NCBI GenBank assembly: GCA_029983695.1
Contig: JASBZB010000012.1
Span: 38,496-102,495 of the forward strand
Length of the DNA: 64,000 nucleotides
Direction: 5' to 3'
Source of the DNA: Lutispora sp003527145
Lineage (GTDB): Bacteria; Bacillota; Clostridia; Lutisporales; Lutisporaceae
This document shows, piece by piece, positions 9,162 to 17,800 of the stretch (within the stretch, counting starts at the first letter, position 1; each line of letters begins with the position of its first letter). The position numbers and the translations under genes were made by a program. The notes under the pieces are model-generated. The model had not been told where the DNA came from, made no database searches, and saw nothing but the letters and a program-made list of their open reading frames with translations.

Positions 9162-9210
9162 GATATCACTGCCTTTCAATGGAATTTTATTAATAATGTA
9201 TTATACATCG

Positions 9211-9819
9211 CTATTCCCCTTCTATGCAGCGGCGCAAATACCTGGGCACTTCAGTCTCCGCGTCCATATTGATGGTTGTGACCTTTGCTCCCGACATCTG
9301 CGCCGCTTCCACCATGATCGATGAAGTAGAGGTGTAAAAAGATGTCCCAACCACCAGCAGCTCGTCAGCGGAGCTTATGAGTTCAATGGCCTCATGGTAT
9401 TTTGCGATCATCTCTCCGTAAAGAACAACCTCCGGCTTCAACAATCCGTTGCATTGTCTGCAGTATATAGAATTGTCGATGCATGAAAAGTCATATTCCT
9501 TTCCGCATTTCATGCACAAAACATAATCCAGATTCCCATGGACTTCAATGACCTTTTTGCTTCCCGCTCTTTTATGAAGCCCGTCTATATTCATAGTGAC
9601 TACAGGTATATCATGATGGGCTATGGCTATGTGGGCCGCGTTTGGCAGAGCTTTATCCACATTCCTCTTCATCCCCTGCAAAACATCATAGAAATCCTTC
9701 GTATTTGACATGAAATAATCTAAGCTCAGCTTTTCTCTGATTCCATCCATATCCTGAAATGTAGGGATGCCGCTGGCTTTGGATATGCCGGCGCCGGTAA
9801 ATGCAACAATCCTCTTCAT
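9211..9819 (-). CDS. Sir2-family NAD-dependent deacylase, atypical motif
   Basis: About 202 aa, a little shorter than most bacterial sirtuins. It keeps GAGISKASGIP, the NID motif (TMNIDGLHKRAG), the catalytic His in EVHGN, two zinc CxxC pairs (CMKC and CRQC), and VVGTS. Sirtuins remove acyl groups from lysine using NAD+. Unusual: where most have GIPDFR, this one reads GIPTFQ, and the usual TQNID is TMNID. It may be a divergent subgroup with altered activity. AAAGGAGG precedes the ATG at 9819, so the longer TTG start is unlikely. Confidence 0.87.
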   Translation of the reverse strand: MKRIVAFTGAGISKASGIPTFQDMDGIREKLSLDYFMSNTKDFYDVLQGMKRNVDKALPNAAHIAIAHHDIPVVTMNIDGLHKRAGSKKVIEVHGNLDYVLCMKCGKEYDFSCIDNSIYCRQCNGLLKPEVVLYGEMIAKYHEAIELISSADELLVVGTSFYTSTSSIMVEAAQMSGAKVTTINMDAETEVPRYLRRCIEGE

Positions 9820-10101
9820 GGAATCCTCCTTTCCCAAGAAAATCTTTCATTTTATCGTATATTATATACTTCAACACTTTTGTATGACTTTCCTTTTCAT
9901 TTATATATTATCATATATTTTACTGTGAAAACTTATACTTTCTTTAGATATACGGAATAAATATGACCCTGCTGATATTTTTACAAATCAAACGATGAAA
10001 GCTTCTGATATTTGATAGCTTTCCCGAAAAAATGGGCTTTGTTTTTTTGATGAAAATCTACTAACATATATTTAGAAATCAGATTAGAGGTGTAATTTTT
10101 T

Positions 10102-10656
10102 ATGGAAACAGACGACCCCAGTAATGACCATAGCGATAAGAAAATCTTAAAGCTATGGGAGTATAAAAAACAGATGACCATTCATATCATTGAAAAAAAC
10201 CAGAAGGTAGGTTATATCAGGGGAGTATTGCTGGATGTAAGCAATATTTTCAATGAATTGAAAGGTGATGAAGCATTAAAAGTCCTGAAATTTAAGGACA
10301 AGGAAGATGAAGAAGAGATCAAAAGCTTCTTTGTGCAAGTGTTATCAAGAAATAAATCATCAGGCACAGCCTTTTATATTACTGAACTGTTTATAGAAAA
10401 GGAGTTCAGAGGCCAAGGCTTGGGTAAAAAGATTTTTCAAGTCCTTCCTGACTTCTTGCATGGCATCAGTAAAAGGATACTATATATCTATCTTATGCCA
10501 GGCCCCTTGGAGAAAATAGACGGTAAAGTAGAATATATAATGAACCCTAAAGACGAGAAGATGGTTGCTTTAAAAAACAGGCTCATTAAGTTCTATGAAT
10601 CAGTAGGATTCAGCAGAATCGAAAACACAGATTTCTTTAAAGAAAAGGTTTCTTAG
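10102..10656 (+). CDS. GNAT-family acetyltransferase
   Basis: 184 aa. The acetyl-CoA binding motif A is clear (LFIEKEFRGQGLGKKIFQ, with the RGQGLG loop), followed by a C-terminal segment LIKFYESVGFSRIENTDFF typical of GNAT motif B. The first 40 residues are charged and poorly conserved looking. The acceptor is unknown. AGAGGTG lies upstream of the ATG. It is a single gene ending in a hairpin shared with the convergent neighbour. Confidence 0.82.
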   Translation: METDDPSNDHSDKKILKLWEYKKQMTIHIIEKNQKVGYIRGVLLDVSNIFNELKGDEALKVLKFKDKEDEEEIKSFFVQVLSRNKSSGTAFYITELFIEKEFRGQGLGKKIFQVLPDFLHGISKRILYIYLMPGPLEKIDGKVEYIMNPKDEKMVALKNRLIKFYESVGFSRIENTDFFKEKVS

Positions 10657-10686
10657 AGAGATTCCAACTAATGGAATCTCTCTTCT
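10655..10686. terminator. Bidirectional terminator between GNAT and helical protein
   Basis: Perfect 12-bp stem AGAGAGATTCCA (10655-10666) and TGGAATCTCTCT (10672-10683), loop ACTAA, then TCT. It begins inside the acetyltransferase stop codon and serves the two convergent genes. Confidence 0.75.
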
Positions 10687-10693
10687 ATTCCTG

Positions 10694-11560
10694 CTAAATC
10701 ATTTTCAAAACATTGGAAAACTTGCTCTCATCAATTATCCTTTCATCCATCAGCTCTATTATCCTTTTTACAGCATATTCGTATACAATACTATTGATCT
10801 TAAGCTTCTTTATGATGGAGGCAATTTTACCGGGTTCATATTTGCCCAAAGCTATAATGAATATCAGCATACTGTTCTCATCTACAGCCGAATCAGCATT
10901 CAATATATTTAAATCGTTTATGATCTCGGAGCCCTTTTCATAAGGTATATAGTTCTTCACAGTATCCGCCAGATTCTTTCTGATAGTCCCTCCGGCAGTA
11001 TTAAAAAGCGCTGCAGTTTTATATAAGTCAACTATTTTTAAAGCTTCCAGCATTCTCAAAAGTGATTCTTGTGTTTCCGCCTGTAAATTTATGAAATGCT
11101 TATATATTACAGATTGCAGTTTTTCTTTCTGCTCATCATCTATTTTGGAAGCCTTAAACTCACCGGATAAGGTTGAAATGAAAACTTGAATATTTTTGGC
11201 GGTAAAGTATTCTTCTTTATATAATATGTTGTCTAAGACATATATTAGAAAATTATTCTCTCTCACCTGCATGATATAATTTATGATTTGGTTTTGAAAT
11301 GAAGCATCTCTCCCTTCATCTTTGATTATTTTTATTATTTCACTTATGGCATTTAACCTGAAATCATTGCTGTTAACAAACCCCTGGTCAAAAAAATCTT
11401 TGTTTCTGGAAACAATATATAAAGATGTAAAATCGCCCTTGATTGCATTAGCCTGTATTTCTGCTACAAATCCCTCTTTATCTTTAATCTTTTCCAATAT
11501 TGTCGGCAAAATACCCTTTGCCTCTTTCTGCTGTAAATTAAATATCAATTCTAAATTCAT
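10694..11560 (-). CDS. Helical repeat-like protein of unknown function
   Basis: 288 aa, not recognised. It is rich in Lys, Ile, Leu, Asn and Glu and looks almost wholly alpha-helical, with amphipathic helices of 15-25 residues that suggest a HEAT/ARM-like solenoid. No signal peptide, membrane segment or catalytic motif is visible. GGAGG precedes the ATG. It stands alone between a convergent acetyltransferase gene and a 400-bp intergenic region. The last third (ENSMLIFIIALGKYEPGKIASIIKKL) repeats the same helical pattern. A scaffold or protein-binding role is only a guess. Confidence 0.6.
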   Translation of the reverse strand: MNLELIFNLQQKEAKGILPTILEKIKDKEGFVAEIQANAIKGDFTSLYIVSRNKDFFDQGFVNSNDFRLNAISEIIKIIKDEGRDASFQNQIINYIMQVRENNFLIYVLDNILYKEEYFTAKNIQVFISTLSGEFKASKIDDEQKEKLQSVIYKHFINLQAETQESLLRMLEALKIVDLYKTAALFNTAGGTIRKNLADTVKNYIPYEKGSEIINDLNILNADSAVDENSMLIFIIALGKYEPGKIASIIKKLKINSIVYEYAVKRIIELMDERIIDESKFSNVLKMI

Positions 11561-11833
11561 TCTTCATATCCTCCAAATTTATCAATATTAAAAAACAAGA
11601 GCCAGGCATACGGATATTGAGCTCCGCCTAACTCCTATATGCTTAACATAAGTTAGCACAACAAATTAAGTTAAAATACAATGCGCCTGCTGATTATATT
11701 ATATCATATATTGTTTATATAGCCGAACTTATTACATATTTTACCTTTTTAGTATTTATTCATACTGCTTTCCTGCGAAATTCAGATTTTTCTAAGTTAT
11801 TGTCCATTTTGGCGCACAAATGTAATTTGCAGC

Positions 11834-11862
11834 TTGACACAGTGGATCAATCGTCATAAAAT
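11834..11862 (+). promoter_or_regulatory. SigA promoter of the aspartate kinase gene
   Basis: Perfect -35 TTGACA at 11834-11839, 17-bp spacer, -10 TAAAAT at 11857-11862. The rest of the 400-bp gap (11,561-11,833) shows nothing I can name. The transcript would have a leader of about 90 nt before the TTG start. Confidence 0.75.
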
Positions 11863-11878
11863 AGAAAATAATGATTGG

Positions 11879-11934
11879 AAAGAGCCTATATAAGCTCTCA
11901 TCCTATCCGGGATGGGTGCTTTTTATATTATTTT
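11879..11934 (+). promoter_or_regulatory. Leader hairpins before aspartate kinase (possible attenuator)
   Basis: In the leader AGAGC (11881-11885) pairs with GCTCT (11894-11898), then CATCC (11899-11903) with GGATG (11910-11914), followed by GGTGCTTTTTATATTATTTTT. AAAGAGC can also pair with GCTTTTT, giving a competing structure. It is too short for a lysine riboswitch or T-box. A simple attenuator or an upstream terminator are both possible. Confidence 0.35.
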
Positions 11935-11962
11935 TAATTTGGATGTTTAGGGGGCAATTAAA

Positions 11963-13276
11963 TTGAAGAATATAATTGTAGCAAAATTCGGCGGCAGTTC
12001 TCTGGCCGACAGCCGGCAGTTTGCAAAAGTAAAAAAAATTGTGGAATCCGATGCCAGAAGGAGGTATATCATCCCTTCGGCACCCGGCAAGCGTGATAAA
12101 AAGGATCATAAGATCACAGATCTGCTTTATATGTGCCAGCAGCTTGCAGCTCACGAACTCAGCTTCGATGAGGTTTATTGCATCATCGAAAAAAGATACA
12201 AGGATATATGCGAGGATCTAAATTTGCATTTCGGTATCGATGGTATTCTAAATGATGTTAAGGAAAAAATTCAACGGGGCGCCTCCAGGGATTATGCAGC
12301 AAGCCGGGGCGAATATTTGAATGCAATCATACTTTCTCATTATCTGAGCTATGAATTTATTGATGCTGCAGAATTAGTTCTATTCGATAAAAGAGGCAAG
12401 TTTGATTCGGAAGCCACTCAGAAAAAAGTGCAGTCCAGATTGGCAGGAGTATCTCACGCAATAATTCCCGGATTTTATGGTTCGATGCCCGATGGCCAGA
12501 TCAGGACCTTCTCCCGGGGAGGCTCTGATGTAACAGGCTCCATCGTCGCCAGAGGAGTAGAGGCAGAGCTTTATGAAAACTGGACTGATGTATCGGGCTT
12601 TCTCATGGCAGATCCCCGTATCGTAAAAAATCCCAAGGGCATCGAAAGGATCACATATAAGGAGCTTAGAGAGCTATCCTATATGGGTGCTTCGGTGCTT
12701 CACGAGGAAGCTATTTTCCCCGCAAAGGAAGCGGGCATACCCATCAGCATAAAGAATACCAACTCGCCGGAAGATGCGGGTACAATGATACTCAATGATT
12801 TATCTCCGGTTACTTACTCAGGTACAATAACAGGAGTGGCCGGAAAAAAAGATTTCACCGTTATATCCATCGAAAAGACCTTGATGGGAGCAGACAAAGG
12901 CTTTTTCCGCAAGCTAATGTCCATACTGGAAACCAATGATATCGCTGTGGAGCATATGCCCTCCGGAATAGATTCCGTATCGTTGATAATTTCTGATTTA
13001 GAGCTGAATTCCAAATTGGAAAAGGTGATGGAGGAAATACGAATTTACTGCAATCCCGATTCCATTATATGCTATCCCAATATGGCTCTCATAGCTGTGG
13101 TAGGAAGAGGCATGATAAAGACCAAGGGTATATCCGCTAAGGTTTTTACCGCTTTAGCTACGGAAGGCATCAATATAAGGATGATCACCCAGGGCTCCAG
13201 CGAGTTGAACATAATCGTAGGCATTGAGAATGCCGACTTTGAAAAAGCCATCAAGGCCATATACGAAGCTTTTTAA
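11963..13276 (+). CDS. lysC: Aspartate kinase
   Basis: 437 aa. It starts with the aspartokinase signature VAKFGGSSLAD and has FSRGGSDVTGSIVARG, the substrate-binding region ENWTDVSGFLMADPRIVKN and YMGASVLHEEA. Two ACT-type regulatory segments follow (about 290-360 and 365-435; TVISIEKTLMGADKGFFRKL and ALIAVVGRGM). It phosphorylates aspartate, the first step to lysine, threonine and methionine; ACT domains normally give feedback control. The start is a TTG with AGGGGG eight bases upstream. A strong SigA promoter lies about 100 bp upstream. Which amino acid inhibits it cannot be read here. Confidence 0.93.
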   Translation: MKNIIVAKFGGSSLADSRQFAKVKKIVESDARRRYIIPSAPGKRDKKDHKITDLLYMCQQLAAHELSFDEVYCIIEKRYKDICEDLNLHFGIDGILNDVKEKIQRGASRDYAASRGEYLNAIILSHYLSYEFIDAAELVLFDKRGKFDSEATQKKVQSRLAGVSHAIIPGFYGSMPDGQIRTFSRGGSDVTGSIVARGVEAELYENWTDVSGFLMADPRIVKNPKGIERITYKELRELSYMGASVLHEEAIFPAKEAGIPISIKNTNSPEDAGTMILNDLSPVTYSGTITGVAGKKDFTVISIEKTLMGADKGFFRKLMSILETNDIAVEHMPSGIDSVSLIISDLELNSKLEKVMEEIRIYCNPDSIICYPNMALIAVVGRGMIKTKGISAKVFTALATEGINIRMITQGSSELNIIVGIENADFEKAIKAIYEAF

Positions 13277-13279
13277 ACC

Positions 13280-13327
13280 AAAGGGAGTGACAGGCTGATT
13301 GCGCTATGCAACAGCCCCTTTATATTT
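13280..13327. terminator. Terminator between lysC and glycerate kinase
   Basis: GGCTG (13293-13297) pairs with CAGCC, enclosing TTGC/GCAA around the loop GCTAT. An outer AAAGG/CCTTT pairing is also possible, followed by TATATTTT. It lies between convergent genes and can act in both directions. Confidence 0.7.
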
Positions 13328-14457
13328 TAGGCTCTTCTGTTTATACTGTATATTCTCATAGCATTTTCTGCAGCTTTTTCAATTAAACAAGAAGCATTTT
13401 CTACGGCTTCACTCAGCTTCATAGGCCTGTTTACTATATCTATTACCGCATTTATACCATGTTCATATACCTTTTCATAATCTTCTCCAACGCTGCCTAC
13501 TATGGCTATGGCAGGAACATTGTATTTCATAGCTCTTTTGCCCACACCTACAGGCACCTTGCCGAATATAGACTGTCCATCAATTTTACCTTCTCCCGTT
13601 ATAACTAAATCGGAATCTTTTAAGTGTTCATCTATGCCGATTAGATCGAGAACTGTTTCTATGCCTCGGCAAATCTTGGCGTTCAATATAGCGATAAGTC
13701 CTCCTCCAAGGCCTCCTGCAGCACCGGAGCCCGGAACATCCAATATATCCTTATTCAGCCTTTCTCTTATTATATTTGAGTAGTGCAGCAAATTATTGTC
13801 AAGGGTCTTTATCATTTCCTTATCTGCGCCCTTCTGAGGCCCGTAGACATTGGATGCTCCCTTCTCACCGCACAGGGGATTTGTCACATCGGATATTATT
13901 ATTATTTCCGTATCTAAAATGCGGGGGTCAAGGTTTTTTATATCGATATCATATAATTTGCTCAGTTCGCCTCCCCCGTTCCCAAGCTCATTTCCCGCCA
14001 TATCGGTAAAGGATACACCCAATGCCTGAGCCATCCCCATGCCTCCGTCATTTGTAGCGCTGCCGCCTATGCCGATATATATTCTCCTGCAGCCTGAGTC
14101 CAATGCCCCTTTTATAAGCTGACCAGTTCCATATGTAGTGGTTATAAGAGGGTTTCTCTCATCTTCCTTAAGGAGGGTAAGACCGGAAGCAGCAGCCATC
14201 TCTATTACTGCAGCGTCACCTATTACGCCGTATTTTGCTTTTATATTTCTTCCAATGGGGTCCGATACAACCAGATGCTCATAGCTTCCCCCTCTTGCTT
14301 CTACCAACGCATCTACGGTTCCTTCTCCCCCATCAGCTATGGTCATTTTTACAATTTCGGCTTCTATTACCTTTTTAATGCCCGCCTCACAGGCGTCGGC
14401 AACTTCACTGCTGCTCAAGCTGCCTTTATATGAGTCTGATGCTATGATTATTTTCAT
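13327..14457 (-). CDS. Glycerate kinase (GarK/GlxK family)
   Basis: 376 aa, the standard length for glycerate 2-kinases of this family. Family features: start MKIIIASDSYKGSLSS, ADGGEGTVDALV, GIGGSATNDGGMGMAQALG, GPQKGA, GSGAAGGLGGG and GEGKIDGQS. It phosphorylates D-glycerate, linking glyoxylate or sugar-acid breakdown to glycolysis. It is monocistronic and 5 kb from the catabolic operon, so a shared pathway is only possible, not shown. Confidence 0.95.
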   Translation of the reverse strand: MKIIIASDSYKGSLSSSEVADACEAGIKKVIEAEIVKMTIADGGEGTVDALVEARGGSYEHLVVSDPIGRNIKAKYGVIGDAAVIEMAAASGLTLLKEDERNPLITTTYGTGQLIKGALDSGCRRIYIGIGGSATNDGGMGMAQALGVSFTDMAGNELGNGGGELSKLYDIDIKNLDPRILDTEIIIISDVTNPLCGEKGASNVYGPQKGADKEMIKTLDNNLLHYSNIIRERLNKDILDVPGSGAAGGLGGGLIAILNAKICRGIETVLDLIGIDEHLKDSDLVITGEGKIDGQSIFGKVPVGVGKRAMKYNVPAIAIVGSVGEDYEKVYEHGINAVIDIVNRPMKLSEAVENASCLIEKAAENAMRIYSINRRA

Positions 14458-14569
14458 TAATCCCGCCTCTTTTCATTTAATCCTCGTTATATCTAATAAT
14501 AACAAAAAATTATAACGAAGCAAAGATTCCCCCCCTGCAATACGCAAGCCTCTCTATATCCCCTAAAGC

Positions 14570-15322
14570 CTAGGCTGCCGAACCGGGGGAGTCTTGCTCC
14601 TCCAGTTTGCAGTTGTTCTGACCGGTGATGGCCATGCTGGAAACCGATACTTCGTAGGCTGTTCTTTTCACAGTCTCACCTGATTCCAAAGCCTTTTCGT
14701 AGCTGCGGCTCTGAATCCTGCCTACCACAACCATCCTCTCCCCTATCTGTGAGCCTGCGGAATATCTTGCATTCCTGCCCCAAAGGATGATGGGTATATA
14801 ATCTGTCTTGTTGTAGCTTCGGTTAACAGCCAGCATTACATCCGATATTTCCCTGCCGGAAGGGGTAGGCCTGTATGTAGGCGCTTTGCAGATATAGCCG
14901 TCAAGCAATATCTCATTTTCATACCTGATGGATTCACCAGGTTCTATAATTGCGGCATCTTTGGCAAACACGGTAAGGATCAGCCTCAGTTTGCCCCTTT
15001 CATTCACTTGATTATAGGACCTGAACTGGCCTGTCAAGGATATGGTCTGCCCAATGGAAAGGCTGCTCAAGTCCAGCATTCTTTCAGATATAGTAACAGG
15101 CAAAAGGTCCTCTGCTCCGCTGTGTCTTGGTATAGCCACCATCAGATTATAGAAGCTTTCTCCTATAACAGTATGGCTGAGCTGAGGCAAGCTTTTGATA
15201 ATGCCGCATATGAGCACAATGTTTTTTTGAATATAATCGTTGTACTCAAGTTTGTTTGCAATTGCATTAAAGTAGTTATATATCACCTGTTTAAGTATTT
15301 CAAAATTAAATAGTTTCTCCAT
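14570..15322 (-). CDS. Two-OB-fold single-stranded-DNA-binding-like protein
   Basis: 250 aa. Two OB-fold-like halves resembling SSB/PriB are visible: about 30-130 (VLICGIIKSLPQLSHTVIGE, LSIGQTISLTGQFRSYN) and about 140-235 (LLDGYICKAPTYRPTPSGREISDVMLAVNRSYNKTDYIPIILWGRNA, MVVVGRIQSR). The second half has the classic SSB ending VVVxGRIQSR. There is no acidic SSB tail, so it may not recruit the usual partners. Similar duplicated forms are found beside ordinary Ssb in Clostridia. It is divergent from the WYL genes and shares a 158-bp control region with them, so it may belong to that cluster. Confidence 0.7.
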   Translation of the reverse strand: MEKLFNFEILKQVIYNYFNAIANKLEYNDYIQKNIVLICGIIKSLPQLSHTVIGESFYNLMVAIPRHSGAEDLLPVTISERMLDLSSLSIGQTISLTGQFRSYNQVNERGKLRLILTVFAKDAAIIEPGESIRYENEILLDGYICKAPTYRPTPSGREISDVMLAVNRSYNKTDYIPIILWGRNARYSAGSQIGERMVVVGRIQSRSYEKALESGETVKRTAYEVSVSSMAITGQNNCKLEEQDSPGSAA

Positions 15323-15396
15323 TTACATTCATCCTTTCATATTTAAAATTTCATTCGTTATGTATATGATTATAGACTCTTCTAAAATCCATCTAT

Positions 15397-15417
15397 CCCA
15401 TTTTTCATGCAATAATG
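15397..15417 (+). repeat. 21-nt repeat, copy 1
   Basis: The 21 bases at 15397-15417 (core TTTTTCATGCAATAATG) recur exactly at 26193-26213 in the same orientation. The two copies enclose the WYL/ATPase cluster. Confidence 0.8.
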
Positions 15418-15422
15418 AAAAA
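15401..15422. promoter_or_regulatory. Operator-like inverted repeat between SSB and WYL genes
   Basis: Perfect 8-bp arms TTTTTCAT (15401-15408) and ATGAAAAA (15415-15422) around GCAATA, in the shared divergent control region. WYL proteins often control their own clusters, so this is a natural candidate site. Confidence 0.45.
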
Positions 15423-15480
15423 TAAAGGTTTTTTCATATAGGCATAGAAACTATAAACTACAGCGCTAGGAGGTGTCTCA

Positions 15481-16776
15481 ATGAGCAACAGTAATAAATA
15501 TGGAAAAACCTTTAACTGCAGCGTTTTAGATTATAATAAGCTGCGAACTTTTCTTCGTTATGCTTTTTTATATGGCTGCTATACCAAGGATGATTTCGTA
15601 GAAAGGCTGAATTATAGTGAGAGCCTTGTAGACAAGGATTATAAGCGCTTGTTAAGCATTCTCGGTGCAAAGCATTTTAAGAAAAAAACTCCCAAACAGA
15701 CCAGGTTCAGGATGAATTATAATTATTATCAAAATACCGAAAACTATTTGGTTAAATCCTATTATGCCAAGTCCTCCACTAAACTTCAGATATCTCTTTA
15801 TTTTTTGATCCTCCAGATTTTGAAAAGGGAAATGGATGTTAATGAAATCAATGGTAAAATCCCTACGCTATCCGATGACTTCAACATAAAAACCTTAACC
15901 AGGCAGCTTGACAAAATGGCTCAATGGGATTTGATAGAAAAGGTGCAGCATAAAAGAAACGGAAAGCTATATTACCGGCCTAAGAAGGATTTCTTTGCAG
16001 CATTGACAGATGATGAGCTGGGGCAGCTGAAAACTGCCGTTGAATTCTTCTGCAACATTGAGTTCCCTTCCATCCCAGGTTATTACCTGAGCAATACTAT
16101 AGAGAAATATATGAAGTATTATAGAGAAAAGAGTGCTTCCTCCAAAAATATTTTTCTGTATAGGTTTAAAAACTTCCATACCGTACTGGAAGAGGATATT
16201 GCGTGGAAATTATTATGGTGCATCAATAACAGCATAGAAATAAAGCTCCAATATTTCTTTAAAAACGGTATCGGACATAAAGTCATCATGCCTCGGAGAT
16301 TGGTAATAGATATTTACTACGGAAGATGGTACCTGATAGGAAGCACAGACATGCATCCCATAAACATATATAGGCTTGATAAAATCATAGATTTTGAGAT
16401 ATTGAAATCAAGCTGTGTTACGCCCTGCAGCATGGAGGAGCTTGACAACTGCTTCCGGCACAGCTGGTGCATAGGCACGCCGCAGAAAAGCGATAGCCCT
16501 TCAACAATAAGAATCAGGTTCAGTGTTTCTGCCAATGAAGATCTAACCTTTTTGCTGAACAAGGTTAAGCGGGAAGGCAAATGGGGTACCATAACGGATA
16601 TTAATAAAAAAAGCTTTATATATACCATAAAGATAAATGATGCTAAAGAGATCAAGCCTTGGATACGGAGCTTTGGTCATTATGCCGAAGTCATTGAAAG
16701 CACTCTATGCGATTTGAGGGAAGAACTGCATGATGAATGGGGTGAAATGCTTGAAAGCTATGGAATTATTTCTTGA
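15481..16776 (+). CDS. WYL-domain regulator 1
   Basis: 431 aa. An N-terminal winged-helix region seems to span about 20-170 (LNYSESLVDKDYKRLLSIL; a second helical block TLTRQLDKMAQWDLIEKVQ). The WYL domain lies at about 245-310, with IMPRRLVIDIYYGRWYLIG followed by INIYRLDKI. A C-terminal WCX-like segment follows (RIRFSVSANEDLTFLL to HAEVIES). WYL domains bind ligands, in some cases single-stranded DNA or nucleotides, and regulate phage-defence loci. AGGAGGTG precedes the ATG. The next WYL gene overlaps its 3' end by 47 bp. Confidence 0.82.
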   Translation: MSNSNKYGKTFNCSVLDYNKLRTFLRYAFLYGCYTKDDFVERLNYSESLVDKDYKRLLSILGAKHFKKKTPKQTRFRMNYNYYQNTENYLVKSYYAKSSTKLQISLYFLILQILKREMDVNEINGKIPTLSDDFNIKTLTRQLDKMAQWDLIEKVQHKRNGKLYYRPKKDFFAALTDDELGQLKTAVEFFCNIEFPSIPGYYLSNTIEKYMKYYREKSASSKNIFLYRFKNFHTVLEEDIAWKLLWCINNSIEIKLQYFFKNGIGHKVIMPRRLVIDIYYGRWYLIGSTDMHPINIYRLDKIIDFEILKSSCVTPCSMEELDNCFRHSWCIGTPQKSDSPSTIRIRFSVSANEDLTFLLNKVKREGKWGTITDINKKSFIYTIKINDAKEIKPWIRSFGHYAEVIESTLCDLREELHDEWGEMLESYGIIS

Positions 16777-17761
16777 GGGCAAAAATAAGAACTATGCCCT
16801 GATGCTTGAATTAATAAATTGGCTTTATTTCGGCAGCAAAAAGTCTTTATCCCGCAGCGAAATAAGCGATATGGTTGAAAGATACGGCATCTCCGCGGAA
16901 TTTAATCTCTCCCAGTCACTGATGAACGAAAACGAGCTCTATAATCTATATCTCTTGGATAAAAATATTGATGGGGATTACTCCCTGCATATAGAAAGCA
17001 GCGTTCCCATCCAGCCCTATAAAATCGAAAAGCAGTGGCTTAAGCATATACTAAAAAATCCAAAGCTCAAATTGTTCTTAGAGGATGTCACTATTGCAAA
17101 GCTAGAAGCCTTACTGGCGGATTATGATAATATAGTATCTGAAGATGCTTTGACTATCAACAGACCTTGCATCCAGCTTAAGCAAGTTGAGGAGGGCCTG
17201 AGCAGAAATTTTAAGCTCCTCGTAAAAGCAATCCTTGAGAACAAAGGCATAGAATACTCCTATACAACGAGAAGCAATGAATTGCTGCAAAACTGCAGAG
17301 GCATACCCTATAAGATAGAATACTCCATGAAGGAAGACTACTTCTATCTGATATCTTATTCCCTTGAAGATAAAAGGCCCATAAAGAGCCTGTTGAGCGG
17401 ATTCAAAGACATAAAGCTAATAGATTTGAAAGGGGAATACAATATATCCCCTGAGGAAATTCAAAAATCAATAGATGCTAAAAAAGCTGCAAAACCTATC
17501 CTTTTAAGAATAAAAGATGTAAATAATACTTTAGAAAGAGCTTTGTTCCAGTTCTCTTGCTTTGAAAGAGAGTTGGATTATATTGAAGAAGGTGATGCTT
17601 ATTTATTGTCAATTTTTTATTATGAGTTCGAAAGGGAAGAGGTTATATCCCGCATATTTTCATTGGGTAAACACGCTATTGTCATTGAACCTGAAGGTAT
17701 CAAAGCTGAGATAATAAAACGACTGCAGCAGCTAAAAGAAAAATATTCAAGTATTCCATGA
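16730..17761 (+). CDS. WYL-domain regulator 2
   Basis: 343 aa, more divergent than its neighbour. A helix-turn-helix region may lie at about 40-70 (SRSEISDMVERYGISAEF). A WYL-like domain is seen at about 165-230 (IEYSYTTRSNEL, RGIPYKIEYSMKEDYFYLIS) with a WCX-like tail (YLLSIFYYEFEREEVISRIFSLG). It starts inside the first WYL gene (ATG at 16730; another ATG lies at 16760), so the two are translated together. WYL proteins often work as pairs. It ends at a hairpin shared with the convergent ATPase. Confidence 0.72.
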   Translation: MMNGVKCLKAMELFLEGKNKNYALMLELINWLYFGSKKSLSRSEISDMVERYGISAEFNLSQSLMNENELYNLYLLDKNIDGDYSLHIESSVPIQPYKIEKQWLKHILKNPKLKLFLEDVTIAKLEALLADYDNIVSEDALTINRPCIQLKQVEEGLSRNFKLLVKAILENKGIEYSYTTRSNELLQNCRGIPYKIEYSMKEDYFYLISYSLEDKRPIKSLLSGFKDIKLIDLKGEYNISPEEIQKSIDAKKAAKPILLRIKDVNNTLERALFQFSCFERELDYIEEGDAYLLSIFYYEFEREEVISRIFSLGKHAIVIEPEGIKAEIIKRLQQLKEKYSSIP

Positions 17762-17768
17762 ATGATTT

Positions 17769-17800
17769 AAAGTAGTGGTGAATTAATCCTCCACTACTTT
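17769..17800. terminator. Bidirectional terminator between WYL2 and ATPase
   Basis: Perfect 10-bp stem AAAGTAGTGG (17769-17778) with CCACTACTTT (17791-17800). The loop contains the ATPase stop codon, and ACTT follows on the plus strand. It serves both convergent transcripts. Confidence 0.7.

Noticed and set aside
11863..11962. Lysine riboswitch or T-box before aspartate kinase
   Set aside because: The leader is only about 90 nt and shows neither the T-box sequence nor the lysine-riboswitch core; only small hairpins are present.
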